Shown piece by piece: positions 1-8,700 of a stretch of 64,000 nt of DNA. The DNA comes from Desulfitobacterium dehalogenans ATCC 51507. GTDB taxonomy: Bacteria > Bacillota > Desulfitobacteriia > Desulfitobacteriales > Desulfitobacteriaceae. Position 1 is the stretch's first letter. Every line of letters begins with the position of its first letter. The position numbers and the translations under genes are program-made. The stretch is taken from positions 4,030,001 through 4,094,000 of the forward strand of contig NC_018017.1 in the NCBI RefSeq assembly GCF_000243155.2. Direction: 5' to 3'. A model generated the notes under the pieces. That model was not told the DNA's origin. It searched no databases and saw only the letters and a list, made by a program, of their open reading frames with translations.

Positions 1-1244
1 GGATAGAACGTAACATTAAGCCCTAATTTGGCGATACGATCTAGCTGATCTTCAGTGGCCAGTTTACAATGTTCAATACGGTGCCGGTGATTAGCTCGAG
101 GCAGTCTAGTTAAGGCTGATTCAAACGCTTCAATCACTGATTCAATTTCCCGATCCCCAATAGCATGAACAGCAATTTGGAAACCAGCTTTATGGTATTT
201 AAATATTACTTCATTAAGTTTTTCCTGGGGAAAAAGTAAGTTTCCTTTATTCGAAGGATCGCCTAGGTAAGGTTCAAACAGCGCAGCTGTTTGGGTAGGC
301 AGGGAACCTCCTGCAATGATTTTAACCGGTCCAATTTTTAGCCGATCATCGCCACAACCGCTGCATACTCCCAGTTCAGAAAGGTCTGCCCCTTTGCTCA
401 ATAGCATTTCAAATAGTTCGTAGTAGGTCATTGCCGTTACCCTAACTGACAGTTCATTGTCTGATATGACTTGATTATACGCTATTAATTCGTTAGGATC
501 TAAGCCACCAAGACATGCTTCCTGAATAGAGGTAACTCCTGCCTTCAGATAGATCTCGTTACACTTTCGTAAACCATTGACTAAGTCAGCCAGTGTTCTG
601 GGGGGTATTTTCTTCATAACCATGGCTGTGGCCGGAACTTTAGCTAAATTACCCGTAGGTTCTCCATTGGCATCATGTATTATTTCACCCCCTACAGGTG
701 ATGGAGTATCTCTGGTAATACCCGCCATCTCTAAAGCCAAACTATTAGCAGTGCCAAAGTGACCGGCGGAAAAACAGTGAACAAATACCGGATGGTTTGG
801 GGCAACCTTATCTAAATCCCAACGATTGGGATGTCTTTTTTCAGCTAACCTGGCACAATCATAACCCCAGCCAACAATCCATGTTCCTTCCGGAGTGTTT
901 TCAGCACATTGTTTAATTCTGGTTTGTATGTCTTCAATAGAGTGAGTGTTTAAATAAAATAAATCGACTAATGAAAGGGTTGATGCATACATCGACATAT
1001 GGGTATGGGATTCAATAAAACCGGGAAGCAATGTTTTCCCTTTAAGGTCAAGTATCTCTGTTTGCAAACTGCAAAATTGGTTAATTTCAGCATTACTCCC
1101 TACTCCGATGATTTTACCATTTTTAATAGCTATTGCTTCAGCCTGAGGTTGTTTAGGATTCATAGTCATCACATTGGCATTAATAACAACTTGATCTGCG
1201 CTTAATTTATTCAGTTTTCTCAGTAGTAACTCCTTATTTAACAT
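1..1244 (-). CDS. YtcJ-like amidohydrolase (amidohydrolase family 3), 3' part cut off
   Basis: The frame stays open from an ATG at 1244 to the window edge, giving about 414 residues of a family that is usually 530-560 long. An SD-like GAGGGAG lies just upstream. The N-terminus has the composite beta-domain of amidohydrolases (VVINANVMTMN, then IAIKNGKIIGVG). Next comes LPGFIESHTHM with the HxH metal ligands, and later a VHAIGDREIES stretch and RIEHC, as in YtcJ-type enzymes. Members are metal-dependent hydrolases of amide or cyclic C-N bonds, and the substrate cannot be read from the sequence. The MFS gene ends 44 bp upstream on the same strand, so this is probably the last visible gene of the xsc-MFS-amidohydrolase cluster. 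A role in releasing a sulfonate amine from an N-acyl precursor is only an inference from context. Confidence 0.85.
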   Translation of the reverse strand, partial: MLNKELLLRKLNKLSADQVVINANVMTMNPKQPQAEAIAIKNGKIIGVGSNAEINQFCSLQTEILDLKGKTLLPGFIESHTHMSMYASTLSLVDLFYLNTHSIEDIQTRIKQCAENTPEGTWIVGWGYDCARLAEKRHPNRWDLDKVAPNHPVFVHCFSAGHFGTANSLALEMAGITRDTPSPVGGEIIHDANGEPTGNLAKVPATAMVMKKIPPRTLADLVNGLRKCNEIYLKAGVTSIQEACLGGLDPNELIAYNQVISDNELSVRVTAMTYYELFEMLLSKGADLSELGVCSGCGDDRLKIGPVKIIAGGSLPTQTAALFEPYLGDPSNKGNLLFPQEKLNEVIFKYHKAGFQIAVHAIGDREIESVIEAFESALTRLPRANHRHRIEHCKLATEDQLDRIAKLGLNVTFY

Positions 1245-1288
1245 GACCTATTCTCCCTCTCTGTATTTGGAGTATATTAACATTGTAA

Positions 1289-2608
1289 CTATTCCGCACA
1301 AGCGCTGGACACCTCTAGCTCTTCTTCTTCTCTAGCCCGCTCATAGTCTTTTAAATACCTCCTACCTGACAATAGAAAAACTACCGTCCCCACAACAAAT
1401 ACAATTTGGATACTGACCAAAGCATTCACCAAGCCTATGGCCTCTGATAGATATCCGGCCGATACGGGTCCCAGAGAACCTAATAATTGGACACAGAGTA
1501 CCCATACACTATAGGAAATAGCCTTAAAAGATGCCGGCACTAATTCTTGTGTTGCAGCATGGATCGCGGTAGTACACAAGGTATAACAGAGTATACCTAC
1601 TGCGATAAGCAACAAAGTTCGAGAGTAAAAACCTGCCATAAGACATATTGCACTTGTTGCATAACAAACTGCCGGCAACCAAGCTCTGCAACGTTTATCT
1701 TTTTTATACCATTTGTCTGTTATCATGCCACCTAATGGGTAACATACCACAGCTATCAGTGAAACGATACTTATGATTCCGGCGGCCTTGGTTATCTCCA
1801 TATTCATAATACGCACCAAGTATATTGATAAAAACGCCAATACTGCCTGTAATCCTAAAGCTCCAAGACCAGCACCGAGACACAGTCCCAGCAAGGACCT
1901 TTTTTTACCTACTATTGCAAGGGCTTTTTTGATTGTCACATTATTTTTGGATTTAGCAGTAGTTTTCCCTTTACCTAATTCTTTGGTCACATCCGTGAGG
2001 TAAAGGCTCGCAACTGTTAATATCAATGTCACTGCGCCCACTCCATAAAAGGCATACCGCCAGCCGAATGTATTCGCGATATTAGCAAAAACTAAAGCTC
2101 CAGCAGCCGTTCCGAGGCCAATGGCTGTGTTATAAATACCAATCTTTTTTCCCCAGTCACTTTTCTTGTACATGCTGGTAACCATAGAGGTTGATAAGGG
2201 TGCATAGGCTGAATTTCCAATACCCACCATAAACCTGGAGACGAATAAAAGCATAAAGCTGTTAGCAATACCGGAAAAGAATGAGCCTATACCCCATACA
2301 AAAGCTGATATGCTGATTACTTTTTTAGTGGAATACTTTTCTCCTAAAAAAGCAACCGGAAATACAAAGACTGCCATAGCAAGTAGCACAATACTAGCTA
2401 AACTCCCCATTTGACCGTCAGATAATTGCAAATCCCCCTGAATTATAGGAAAAATAGCATTAATCCCAACACGAGCGATAAAATCGATGACAAATAATGC
2501 ATACAAAATAAGGAAGAATATGGTTCGCTTTTTCTTTGGCAGTGAAGCCAAAGGTTCATCGTCGTTTATTTCATTAACCATTTCATTATTGGCCATTTCA
2601 TTACTCAT
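1289..2608 (-). CDS. MFS transporter (12-TM carrier)
   Basis: 439 residues, the normal length for a major facilitator carrier. A short acidic N-tail (MSNEMANNEM) is followed by about 12 hydrophobic segments. The loop 2-3 signature region reads GEKYSTKKV, the TM4-5 segment is RFMVGIGNSAYAP, and a long basic central loop (KGKTTAKSKNN) separates the two halves. The start follows AAAGGAGGT at ideal spacing. It sits in the plasma membrane. It lies between xsc upstream and the amidohydrolase downstream on the same strand, so uptake of the compound metabolised by those enzymes (an organosulfonate or N-acyl derivative) is the simplest guess. Substrate specificity is not readable; resemblance to anion:cation symporter types is only general. 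Confidence 0.9.
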   Translation of the reverse strand: MSNEMANNEMVNEINDDEPLASLPKKKRTIFFLILYALFVIDFIARVGINAIFPIIQGDLQLSDGQMGSLASIVLLAMAVFVFPVAFLGEKYSTKKVISISAFVWGIGSFFSGIANSFMLLFVSRFMVGIGNSAYAPLSTSMVTSMYKKSDWGKKIGIYNTAIGLGTAAGALVFANIANTFGWRYAFYGVGAVTLILTVASLYLTDVTKELGKGKTTAKSKNNVTIKKALAIVGKKRSLLGLCLGAGLGALGLQAVLAFLSIYLVRIMNMEITKAAGIISIVSLIAVVCYPLGGMITDKWYKKDKRCRAWLPAVCYATSAICLMAGFYSRTLLLIAVGILCYTLCTTAIHAATQELVPASFKAISYSVWVLCVQLLGSLGPVSAGYLSEAIGLVNALVSIQIVFVVGTVVFLLSGRRYLKDYERAREEEELEVSSACAE

Positions 2609-2747
2609 ATCTGTACCTCCTTTAAATTGTGCACGTTTGAATTTTTTAGACTTTATGAAATTTCATAGTTTTACAAAATAAATTTTTCACTTATTAGTCA
2701 TTATAGTACTCTTGTGCACTTTTTCCACATTTATTTTGGGAATTTGC

Positions 2748-2887
2748 TTAGTGAAGGTTCCCTCTATCGCAATCAAGCTTAATATTGGCATATGCATCAC
2801 GGGGCCCATACATTAAGTCATTCAACCATTCTGTATCAGCCCCGGTGCTAACGTGATGCTCCACTCTATCTCTTATTATAAGAGTTT
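2748..2887 (-). other. Short coding-like stretch downstream of xsc, possible gene remnant
   Basis: Minus-strand frame that stays open for about 45 codons and ends with TAA at 2748-2750. It contains segments such as VEHHVSTGADTEW and YGPRDAYANIKLD that look like real protein, but no ribosome site or convincing start was found. It starts directly after the xsc stop. It may be the tail of a decayed gene. The family is not recognised and chance is possible. Confidence 0.25.
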
Positions 2888-2891
2888 TTTA

Positions 2892-4637
2892 TTAGTTTTT
2901 ATCCCAATTCCGATAATCCAGTTTTTGATATTTTGGCAATAAACGCACAGGAAGCTTTAGTGCATCTTTTCTGAAAGGGGGCGCTAATTGGGTTCCATCG
3001 CAAACTATCTCTATGACGGTTGGTTTACGTGATGCTAAGGCTCTTTCTAGTGCCGGACCAACTTCTTCAGCTTTATCAACTCTAATGCCTTCTGCTCCCA
3101 TTGCTATGGCAACAGGTACGAAACTTTCCGGATTTGGAATGTCTGCTCCAACAAAACGATTGTTATAGAAGTCAACTTGATTCTTCTTCTCCGCACACCA
3201 ACCACCATTGCGGAAAACAATTGCTACGACCGGTAGATTTTGCTCAACAGCCGTGCTGACTTCGTGGAGACTCATTCCCCATGCTCCATCCCCTATTATG
3301 GCAACTACAGGTGCATAGCGATCAGCTAGTTGTGCACCAAGGGCTGCAGGATAAGCAAAACCAGTATTACCAAAAGTTAATGCCGCTATGTGCATTCCCT
3401 TACCTGTAAATTTCAGATAGCTATTAGCAGTGGACGATACATTACCGATATCAGTTGCAACAATAGCATTTTCAGGAAGTGCCTTTTGAACTTCGTAAAG
3501 GCCGCGACGTGGATTGATAGGATTGCCATCAACCATTGCTAAACTTACAATCTCATCCTCCCAATCCTTTTGCCGTGCCTTGATTGTAGCTAGGCGACTT
3601 TCGTTGACTTTAGGGGTAGGAATTTTTGCTTCCAGACGCTTAAGAATCTCTTTAGCTGCCTCTTTCGCATCAGCAATAATTCCTATTTCCACTGGATGAG
3701 TTCGAGCAATATGGCGAGGATTAATATCTACTTGAATGATATTCGCGTTTTCCGGGAAGTAGTTAATATCATACTGAGGTAGAGTACCAAATACTGAAAG
3801 CCGAGTTCCAAGGGCGAGAATAACATCCGCTTCGGCTAGGCTATACATTGCAGCTTTTGATCCCATGTAACCGATAGGGCCGACCCAAAGGGGATGATCG
3901 GCAGGGAAGGCATCGTTGTGTAAATAGGTACATGCCACCGGTGCTGTTAGGCGTTCAGCTATTTTAGCAACTATATCTCTGGCATTAGTGTCAACAACAC
4001 CACGGCCGGAGATAATGACCGGACGTTCTGCAGAAAGGAGTAATTCCGCAGCTTTGTCCAGAGATGCCAGATCCCCACAGCCACGTTGACTGACTCTGTA
4101 TTGATGGGGCTCAAGGATTTGCTCTTCGATTTCCCCGTAGAAATAGTCTCTCGGAATATCATAGAGAACAGGACCACGCTCTGCGTATGCTATACGGAAT
4201 GCGGTACGTAAGCAGTCTGCAGCTCTGGAAGGATGAGGAACCTGAATTACCGCCTTGGTAATCGCTTTAAAAATCTGAACTGTATCTGCTTCCTGGAAAC
4301 CGTCCCACCCTACTGTGGGTGTGCCTGCTGATGGACAAATTATAACCATTGGGGTGTGCGCAGAATTTGCGGCGGCTACAGAAGTTACCATATTTGTGAT
4401 GCCAGGGCCGTTTTGGCCGATAAGAACGCCGGCTTTTCCTGTCACTCTACAAAAGGCATCTTCCATATGACCTGCAGATTGTTCATGACGTACAGATATG
4501 AATTCGATACCTGCAGTTGGAAATAGGTCTATCAGATCCATAAAAGCGGACCCGACAATACCGGAAACGTGTTGAATGCCTTCTGCTACTAATGTTTCAC
4601 AAATTGCCTCGCTAGGTGTCATTTTTACTTTTGCCAT
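2892..4637 (-). CDS. xsc: Sulfoacetaldehyde acetyltransferase (ThDP enzyme)
   Basis: 581 residues with the three-domain layout of the acetolactate-synthase superfamily. The N-terminal PYR domain has [16 protein letters not shown] with the catalytic Glu. A central domain follows, then a C-terminal ThDP domain with [10 protein letters not shown] and NGGW closing the GDG-N metal motif. The opening ([19 protein letters not shown]), the QNGPGITN segment and the tail ([11 protein letters not shown]) resemble Xsc rather than acetolactate synthase or oxalyl-CoA decarboxylase. Xsc converts sulfoacetaldehyde and phosphate to acetyl phosphate and sulfite in the cytoplasm, the C-S cleaving step of taurine and isethionate breakdown. 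For a sulfite-respiring anaerobe that yields both ATP and an electron acceptor. The ATG follows AAGGAGGAAAG. A dyad operator and promoter lie upstream. No taurine aminotransferase is visible in the window. Confidence 0.85.
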   Translation of the reverse strand: MAKVKMTPSEAICETLVAEGIQHVSGIVGSAFMDLIDLFPTAGIEFISVRHEQSAGHMEDAFCRVTGKAGVLIGQNGPGITNMVTSVAAANSAHTPMVIICPSAGTPTVGWDGFQEADTVQIFKAITKAVIQVPHPSRAADCLRTAFRIAYAERGPVLYDIPRDYFYGEIEEQILEPHQYRVSQRGCGDLASLDKAAELLLSAERPVIISGRGVVDTNARDIVAKIAERLTAPVACTYLHNDAFPADHPLWVGPIGYMGSKAAMYSLAEADVILALGTRLSVFGTLPQYDINYFPENANIIQVDINPRHIARTHPVEIGIIADAKEAAKEILKRLEAKIPTPKVNESRLATIKARQKDWEDEIVSLAMVDGNPINPRRGLYEVQKALPENAIVATDIGNVSSTANSYLKFTGKGMHIAALTFGNTGFAYPAALGAQLADRYAPVVAIIGDGAWGMSLHEVSTAVEQNLPVVAIVFRNGGWCAEKKNQVDFYNNRFVGADIPNPESFVPVAIAMGAEGIRVDKAEEVGPALERALASRKPTVIEIVCDGTQLAPPFRKDALKLPVRLLPKYQKLDYRNWDKN

Positions 4638-4680
4638 TTTTTCTTTCCTCCTTGAAATAATTGAAACACTTAATCACGTC

Positions 4681-4698
4681 GTAACGTAATGACGTAAC
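4681..4698 (-). promoter_or_regulatory. Candidate GntR operator before xsc
   Basis: 18-bp imperfect dyad GTAACGTAATGACGTAAC; 14 of 18 positions match its own reverse complement (GTnACGTnATnACGTnAC). GntR-family sites typically begin GT and end AC. It sits just downstream of the putative -10 of the xsc promoter, a position suited to repression, and the GntR/UTRA gene is adjacent. I did not find a second copy elsewhere in the cluster. Confidence 0.5.
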
Positions 4699-4717
4699 TA
4701 CCAGTTGCTTTAATCAT

Positions 4718-4747
4718 AGTTTACTATTATTCTTTGTTATGTGTCAA
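4718..4747 (-). promoter_or_regulatory. Putative sigma-A promoter of xsc
   Basis: On the minus strand TTGACA (4747-4742), an 18-bp spacer, then TAAACT (4723-4718). The -35 is perfect and the -10 matches 4 of 6. The transcript would start just before the dyad at 4681-4698. Confidence 0.45.
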
Positions 4748-4821
4748 TAGAGTTTTCTGATTTTTATTATTATTAACCCCACGCCTATTTCCTCACCAGA
4801 TTTTCGCCATGCACACTGGGT

Positions 4822-4867
4822 AAAAAAAGCCTGAACACCTTGCAAATATTGGGTGTTCAAGCTTTTT
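4822..4867 (-). terminator. Rho-independent terminator after the gntR gene
   Basis: An inverted repeat AAAAAGCTTGAACACCC / GGTGTTCAGGCTTTTTTT as read on the minus strand, with an 11-base loop and a run of T after the stem. It lies 64 bp past the regulator stop and separates gntR from xsc. The A-rich side would also let it work in the other direction. Confidence 0.75.
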
Positions 4868-4930
4868 ACAATTTAAATTCTTCTAGAAGGAAATCCCTAC
4901 GTATGATAAAGGAGCTATTTGTAGGCTATA

Positions 4931-5683
4931 CTAACCTTCTACAGAAATCGTTTTACTACGACTATTATTACGTTTCATTTTTATTGTAACTGCATATTTA
5001 TCAGCACGAAAAACCGTGTTGACAACTTCAATCAGCTTTTTCTCAGGGCTATAAGTGGAGCGTTCGGTGACAAGCACACTTGAAGATTTACTTATACCCA
5101 GTAACTTTGCATCTTCTAAACTTGGAACTTGACTGGTAATCGTCTCCTCTGCTTCACAAAGAGTAACACCCAAGGAGTTCTCTAAAATTTCATAAATATT
5201 AGCCTGATCAAGATCAAATTCTGCTAGTTTTATACCAATTTCCAGATCGAAAAACTTTCGTTCAATAGCCATGATGTTATCATTCGCATAGCGAAGGCGT
5301 TCGATAAAATAAAAAGACTCACTGTTAAACTTTCTGGCTATTGTTTCCGGTTTACTTCTTATGCCTGAAAAAAGCAATTTTGCACCAGGTTTCATTCCTG
5401 CAGCTTCTATGTTTTCGGTATAAGACTTTAAATTACCATGCCACATTTCATGAACAGGCCGTAAATTGACAAAGGTTCCTCTCCCATGTCTTTTTTCAAG
5501 AAAATCATCGCGAACTAAGGTTGAAATGGATTCACGCACTGTTGTCCGGCTTACATTAAATTCCTCCATAAACTCGCGTTCACTGGGAATTTTCCCTGTA
5601 TAGTTGCCTTTTAATATTTCACTTTTTATATACTCTGTAAGCTGTGCATGTAAGGGAACAGGGCTATAGGGATCCAATTTCAT
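4931..5683 (-). CDS. GntR-family (HutC/UTRA) transcriptional regulator
   Basis: 250 residues. Residues about 5-70 form the GntR winged helix (LHAQLTEYIKSEILKG, then SEREFMEEFNVSRTTVRESI and GRGTFV). Residues about 90-235 fit the UTRA effector domain, including the FYFIERLRYAND strand and IYEILENSLGV. HutC-type GntR proteins are usually repressors released by a pathway metabolite. It is encoded next to xsc on the same strand but has its own terminator, so it is a separate transcript. The dyad at the xsc promoter is a plausible target. The ATG at 5683 has only a weak GGCGGTGA-like ribosome site. The effector is unknown; a sulfonate or its amide would fit the cluster. Confidence 0.85.
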   Translation of the reverse strand: MKLDPYSPVPLHAQLTEYIKSEILKGNYTGKIPSEREFMEEFNVSRTTVRESISTLVRDDFLEKRHGRGTFVNLRPVHEMWHGNLKSYTENIEAAGMKPGAKLLFSGIRSKPETIARKFNSESFYFIERLRYANDNIMAIERKFFDLEIGIKLAEFDLDQANIYEILENSLGVTLCEAEETITSQVPSLEDAKLLGISKSSSVLVTERSTYSPEKKLIEVVNTVFRADKYAVTIKMKRNNSRSKTISVEG

Positions 5684-6077
5684 AATTTCATCACCGCCAA
5701 CTTAAGATGTTGTAATTCATCTTCGATATTTTTTAAATCAATTTGTCAATTACCGGGCAACTCAATTTTTTTGTAATATTCATTTATGTGTAAAATACAT
5801 TACCTTCCATTACTTCTCAAGTGATTCTGTTCGATTATAGCACATATTGGAAATAGAACCTATTTATTTTCGTAAAATTGTGCGCACACTATTGTATTTT
5901 TACCGAAAAACTACAAAATGAAAACCTATGGACTAGATTGGCTGCGGGACGTCCAGCTGTTAGCGATAATAAGGGAAAGTCGCCGAATCACTTGTTTAAA
6001 GTAATTCGCGACTCTCTCCTTTTCGTGCTCCTTGCCTAATTCTTTAAATCCTTTCGCTCGATCTTCCGAGAGCTTTT
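5684..6077. other. 394-bp intergenic region with one hairpin
   Basis: The half near 5683 is AT-rich and should hold the regulator promoter. A TGTGCGCACA perfect 10-bp palindrome lies near 5879-5888. At 5978-6012 an imperfect inverted repeat (AGTCGC-GAAT-ACTT against AAGT-ATTC-GCGACT) forms a long hairpin that may end the chemoreceptor transcript, although its T-run is poor. No open frame looks coding. Confidence 0.4.
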
Positions 6078-7148
6078 TTAGGCCATGACTCTCAGCTTAT
6101 CCCCTATTCCTCTAAGCACTTCTAAATTCTGAGACAAGACTTGAGTCGCTTTTGCTTGTTCCTGGGTGATCGAGCTACTGGCTTCGACATTATTCTGGAC
6201 CTGAACCACCGACTCATGGAATCTTTTCAGCATCTGTTCAATATTCTTAGCCGACCTGCTACTTTCATCCGCCAGCTTACGTACCTCTTCTGCCACGACT
6301 GAGAATCCCCGACCATGTTCACCTGCGCGAGCCGCCTCAATCGCTGCATTAAGTCCCAGCAGATTGGTCTGCTGGGCAACCCGTCGCAGGACATCCAAGA
6401 TTTCCGTAATTCCATTCATCTCCTGAGTGGTTGTTTGAGCAATGGCGGAGGATTCCTGACTTGATGCGGCAAGCTCTTGTGAAGATGCAGCCAGTTCCTC
6501 AACAAACGAGGCGGATTGTTCTAGACCGGAATACAGCTCCGATAACACCTGCTCAAAACGACGTGTTTTTTCATGCTCCTTTTCCCGCTCTCGTTCCTGA
6601 GCTCTGGCTATTTTCAAAGCCTCGTTTACAGACCTTCTCACCGCAAGGGGCCCCGACTCCAGCAACTCTACCATGTACCCTCGCTCTTCGGCAGTAGTGT
6701 AACCACCTTTGTCCCCTGCTATAGCGTGAACGCCGATTTTATTCAGCCGCTCCAGTATCGTTGGTATATCCCCCAGGGTGCTCCATGGTCTGATATGAAT
6801 CGTTAAATCTCCTAAAGTAAAGTCTGAACTTTCCATATCCAAAAATCCTCTATGGGCTACTACACCCACTTTCGTCGCTCCTTCAGCGATGAGCCGCTGA
6901 ACCGCTTCCAGCATCTCGTCGATGGTCATGGTAAGCCCAACGATTGGCTTATCGGTATTTTCGCGCAGCAAATCAACCATCAGCCCCCGGCTAATCATCA
7001 CATCAACTTGAGGATTGGCTTTGATGATCTCTTTGCCTTTTTCGAAGCTTACGACTTCAATGGGAAAAGATAAATTTAAATCTTGCCTTGTTTTCTCTGC
7101 AATCTGGGCCATACCGGGGGTTAGAGCTACGAAAAAAATGGATTCCAT
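6078..7148 (-). CDS. Cytoplasmic chemoreceptor with PrpR_N-type sensor domain
   Basis: 356 residues from the ATG at 7148, chosen because AGGAGG lies 10 bases before it; an upstream in-frame start 16 codons earlier has none. Residues about 5-190 resemble the PrpR N-terminal sensor ([44 protein letters not shown]), which in PrpR-type activators binds a small acid. A short charged coiled linker leads to a methyl-accepting signalling hairpin with the conserved tip ([19 protein letters not shown], then [18 protein letters not shown]). There is no transmembrane segment, so it should be a soluble receptor working with a CheA/CheW array or another kinase. The C-terminal arm is short, ending soon after the tip. 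It is apparently monocistronic. The ligand is unknown. Confidence 0.85.
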   Translation of the reverse strand: MESIFFVALTPGMAQIAEKTRQDLNLSFPIEVVSFEKGKEIIKANPQVDVMISRGLMVDLLRENTDKPIVGLTMTIDEMLEAVQRLIAEGATKVGVVAHRGFLDMESSDFTLGDLTIHIRPWSTLGDIPTILERLNKIGVHAIAGDKGGYTTAEERGYMVELLESGPLAVRRSVNEALKIARAQEREREKEHEKTRRFEQVLSELYSGLEQSASFVEELAASSQELAASSQESSAIAQTTTQEMNGITEILDVLRRVAQQTNLLGLNAAIEAARAGEHGRGFSVVAEEVRKLADESSRSAKNIEQMLKRFHESVVQVQNNVEASSSITQEQAKATQVLSQNLEVLRGIGDKLRVMA

Positions 7149-7308
7149 GAAGCGAATACCTCCTAAATAATTCTTTTCCCTAATCTTTAAGATCACACCC
7201 CGTAAATGGATAATTAGATAAAAAGTATAATAAATTCTAATATTCTCTTTATTCTAGCAAAATCCTCCAGAATTATAGTCACTCCTGAGAATCTTATAAA
7301 AAATAAAA

Positions 7309-7330
7309 AAGTCAGCTTTTTAGCTGACTT
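7309..7330 (-). terminator. Terminator after the MFS gene
   Basis: Perfect stem AAGTCAGCT / AGCTGACTT with a TTTT loop, followed on the minus strand by TTTTTTATTTTTT. It lies 17 bp past the stop of the MFS gene at 7347. Confidence 0.85.
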
Positions 7331-7346
7331 AAGAATGCAGACCTCT

Positions 7347-8546
7347 TCACTGACTTTCGCTTCTCGAACTCCTGGACTTTAATCCCAACGAAAAAGCGAT
7401 AATGATGATAGATACCGCTGCCAAAACCATAAACGAAATTGAGAAATTGCCACCTGTCCTGTCAAGGATTGAGCCAAGGGCAGATGGTCCTATTGTTGTG
7501 CCTAAATTCGAAGCAATCGTGAGCATCCCCATACCCATTCCTACCTCATGAGGTTTAACGGTCTCAGGTAGATGAGCAAATACGAAAACAGGTATAGGAG
7601 CAAAACCTATTCCCAACGCAACTGCCCACAAGGGCAGACCAGGGAAATGGGCGGCCATTAAAACAAAAGAAATTAAGATAATGACGCTCCCTGTGATCAG
7701 GTAGGGCTTTTTGCGGCCGGTTTTATCGAAAGCCACCCCTATGATCGGTGCCAGGAAAATCGAGGCCAGCATAATTAAGCTTGTCAAAAATCCTGCATGT
7801 TGATTCGCGAGACCGAGGGACTGATAAAATTGGGAACCAAAGGTAACATAAGCTAAAAGCTGAAAATTAGCCAAAACCCAAATAGCAGCTAGGAACCATA
7901 GACTCAAACTGCCTCTGAACTTTGGTGCCGACTGTTTGCTTACATCATCGGAATGAGTACTGCCATCATTTTTTTGTAAGGAAAGGGCAAAGATTACTAA
8001 AAGTAGAATGACTCCTAAAAAGCCCGCAACGCCGTACAATATAACTCTCCAGCCAAGGATTCGTCCCAAAGAACCAAAAAGGTTGGCTGCTAAGACAGTA
8101 CCTAATGGCACGGCTGTGTTAAAAATACCCATCGCAATCCCGATATTCTTTTGATCAAAAAACATCGTGATTAAGAGAGGAGCGAGTACTACCAACACCG
8201 TCGCTCCTATCCCCGCCACTAATCTACACACTACTAAGAGTGAAAAAGACCCCGCTAAGGAAAAGGCTACTAATCCTAAGATCATAATAATCAACGCTGC
8301 GATGATCAACTTTTTCATATCAAAACGGTTGGCTAAGTAAGCTACTATAAAAGGAAGAAAAATACCGGGAATTGCATAAGCCCCCATTAGGATCCCTGCC
8401 TGGGAGTTAGAAAAAGATATGTCCTCCATGATTTGCTCAAATAGTGGTGGCAGAACTTGTAAAGATAAAGCAAAACTAATCATCATAAAAAAGGAAAGTG
8501 CTAATACCACCCATTTATATGAGCCCTGAACCTGATGATTACCCAA
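7347..8546 (-). CDS. MFS transporter
   Basis: 399 residues from a TTG at 8546. GGGGAGGGG sits at good spacing before this TTG, while the longer in-frame TTG at 8567 would place that ribosome site inside the gene. It has about 12 hydrophobic segments. AYLANRFDMKKL matches the loop 2-3 region, CRLVAGIGATVLV matches TM4, and VAFDKTGRKKPYL is the equivalent loop in the second half. The central loop is short and polar. It resembles CynX/NimT-like or nitrate/oxalate-like MFS carriers only in a general way. It stands alone with its own terminator, so context gives no substrate; the neighbouring chemoreceptor could sense the same compound, but that is a guess. Confidence 0.9.
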   Translation of the reverse strand: MGNHQVQGSYKWVVLALSFFMMISFALSLQVLPPLFEQIMEDISFSNSQAGILMGAYAIPGIFLPFIVAYLANRFDMKKLIIAALIIMILGLVAFSLAGSFSLLVVCRLVAGIGATVLVVLAPLLITMFFDQKNIGIAMGIFNTAVPLGTVLAANLFGSLGRILGWRVILYGVAGFLGVILLLVIFALSLQKNDGSTHSDDVSKQSAPKFRGSLSLWFLAAIWVLANFQLLAYVTFGSQFYQSLGLANQHAGFLTSLIMLASIFLAPIIGVAFDKTGRKKPYLITGSVIILISFVLMAAHFPGLPLWAVALGIGFAPIPVFVFAHLPETVKPHEVGMGMGMLTIASNLGTTIGPSALGSILDRTGGNFSISFMVLAAVSIIIIAFSLGLKSRSSRSESQ

Positions 8547-8700
8547 TTTTATCCCCTCCCCTAACAAATAATATATTTATAGAATCTTACCATATAAATA
8601 CAAGGAAACCAATCCCATAAGCACCGTGACTTGGGTACTAATAGAATCGTTCAAATCATATTCTTAATAAAGAAAAACAATAAGAAAGGGTTTAACTTAG

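Noticed and set aside
2626-5888. TTGTGCAC-like motifs (about 2626, 2710, 5877) as a shared operator of the sulfonate cluster
   Set aside because: Spacing to promoters is irregular and the motif is short; the dyad at 4681 is a better operator candidate.
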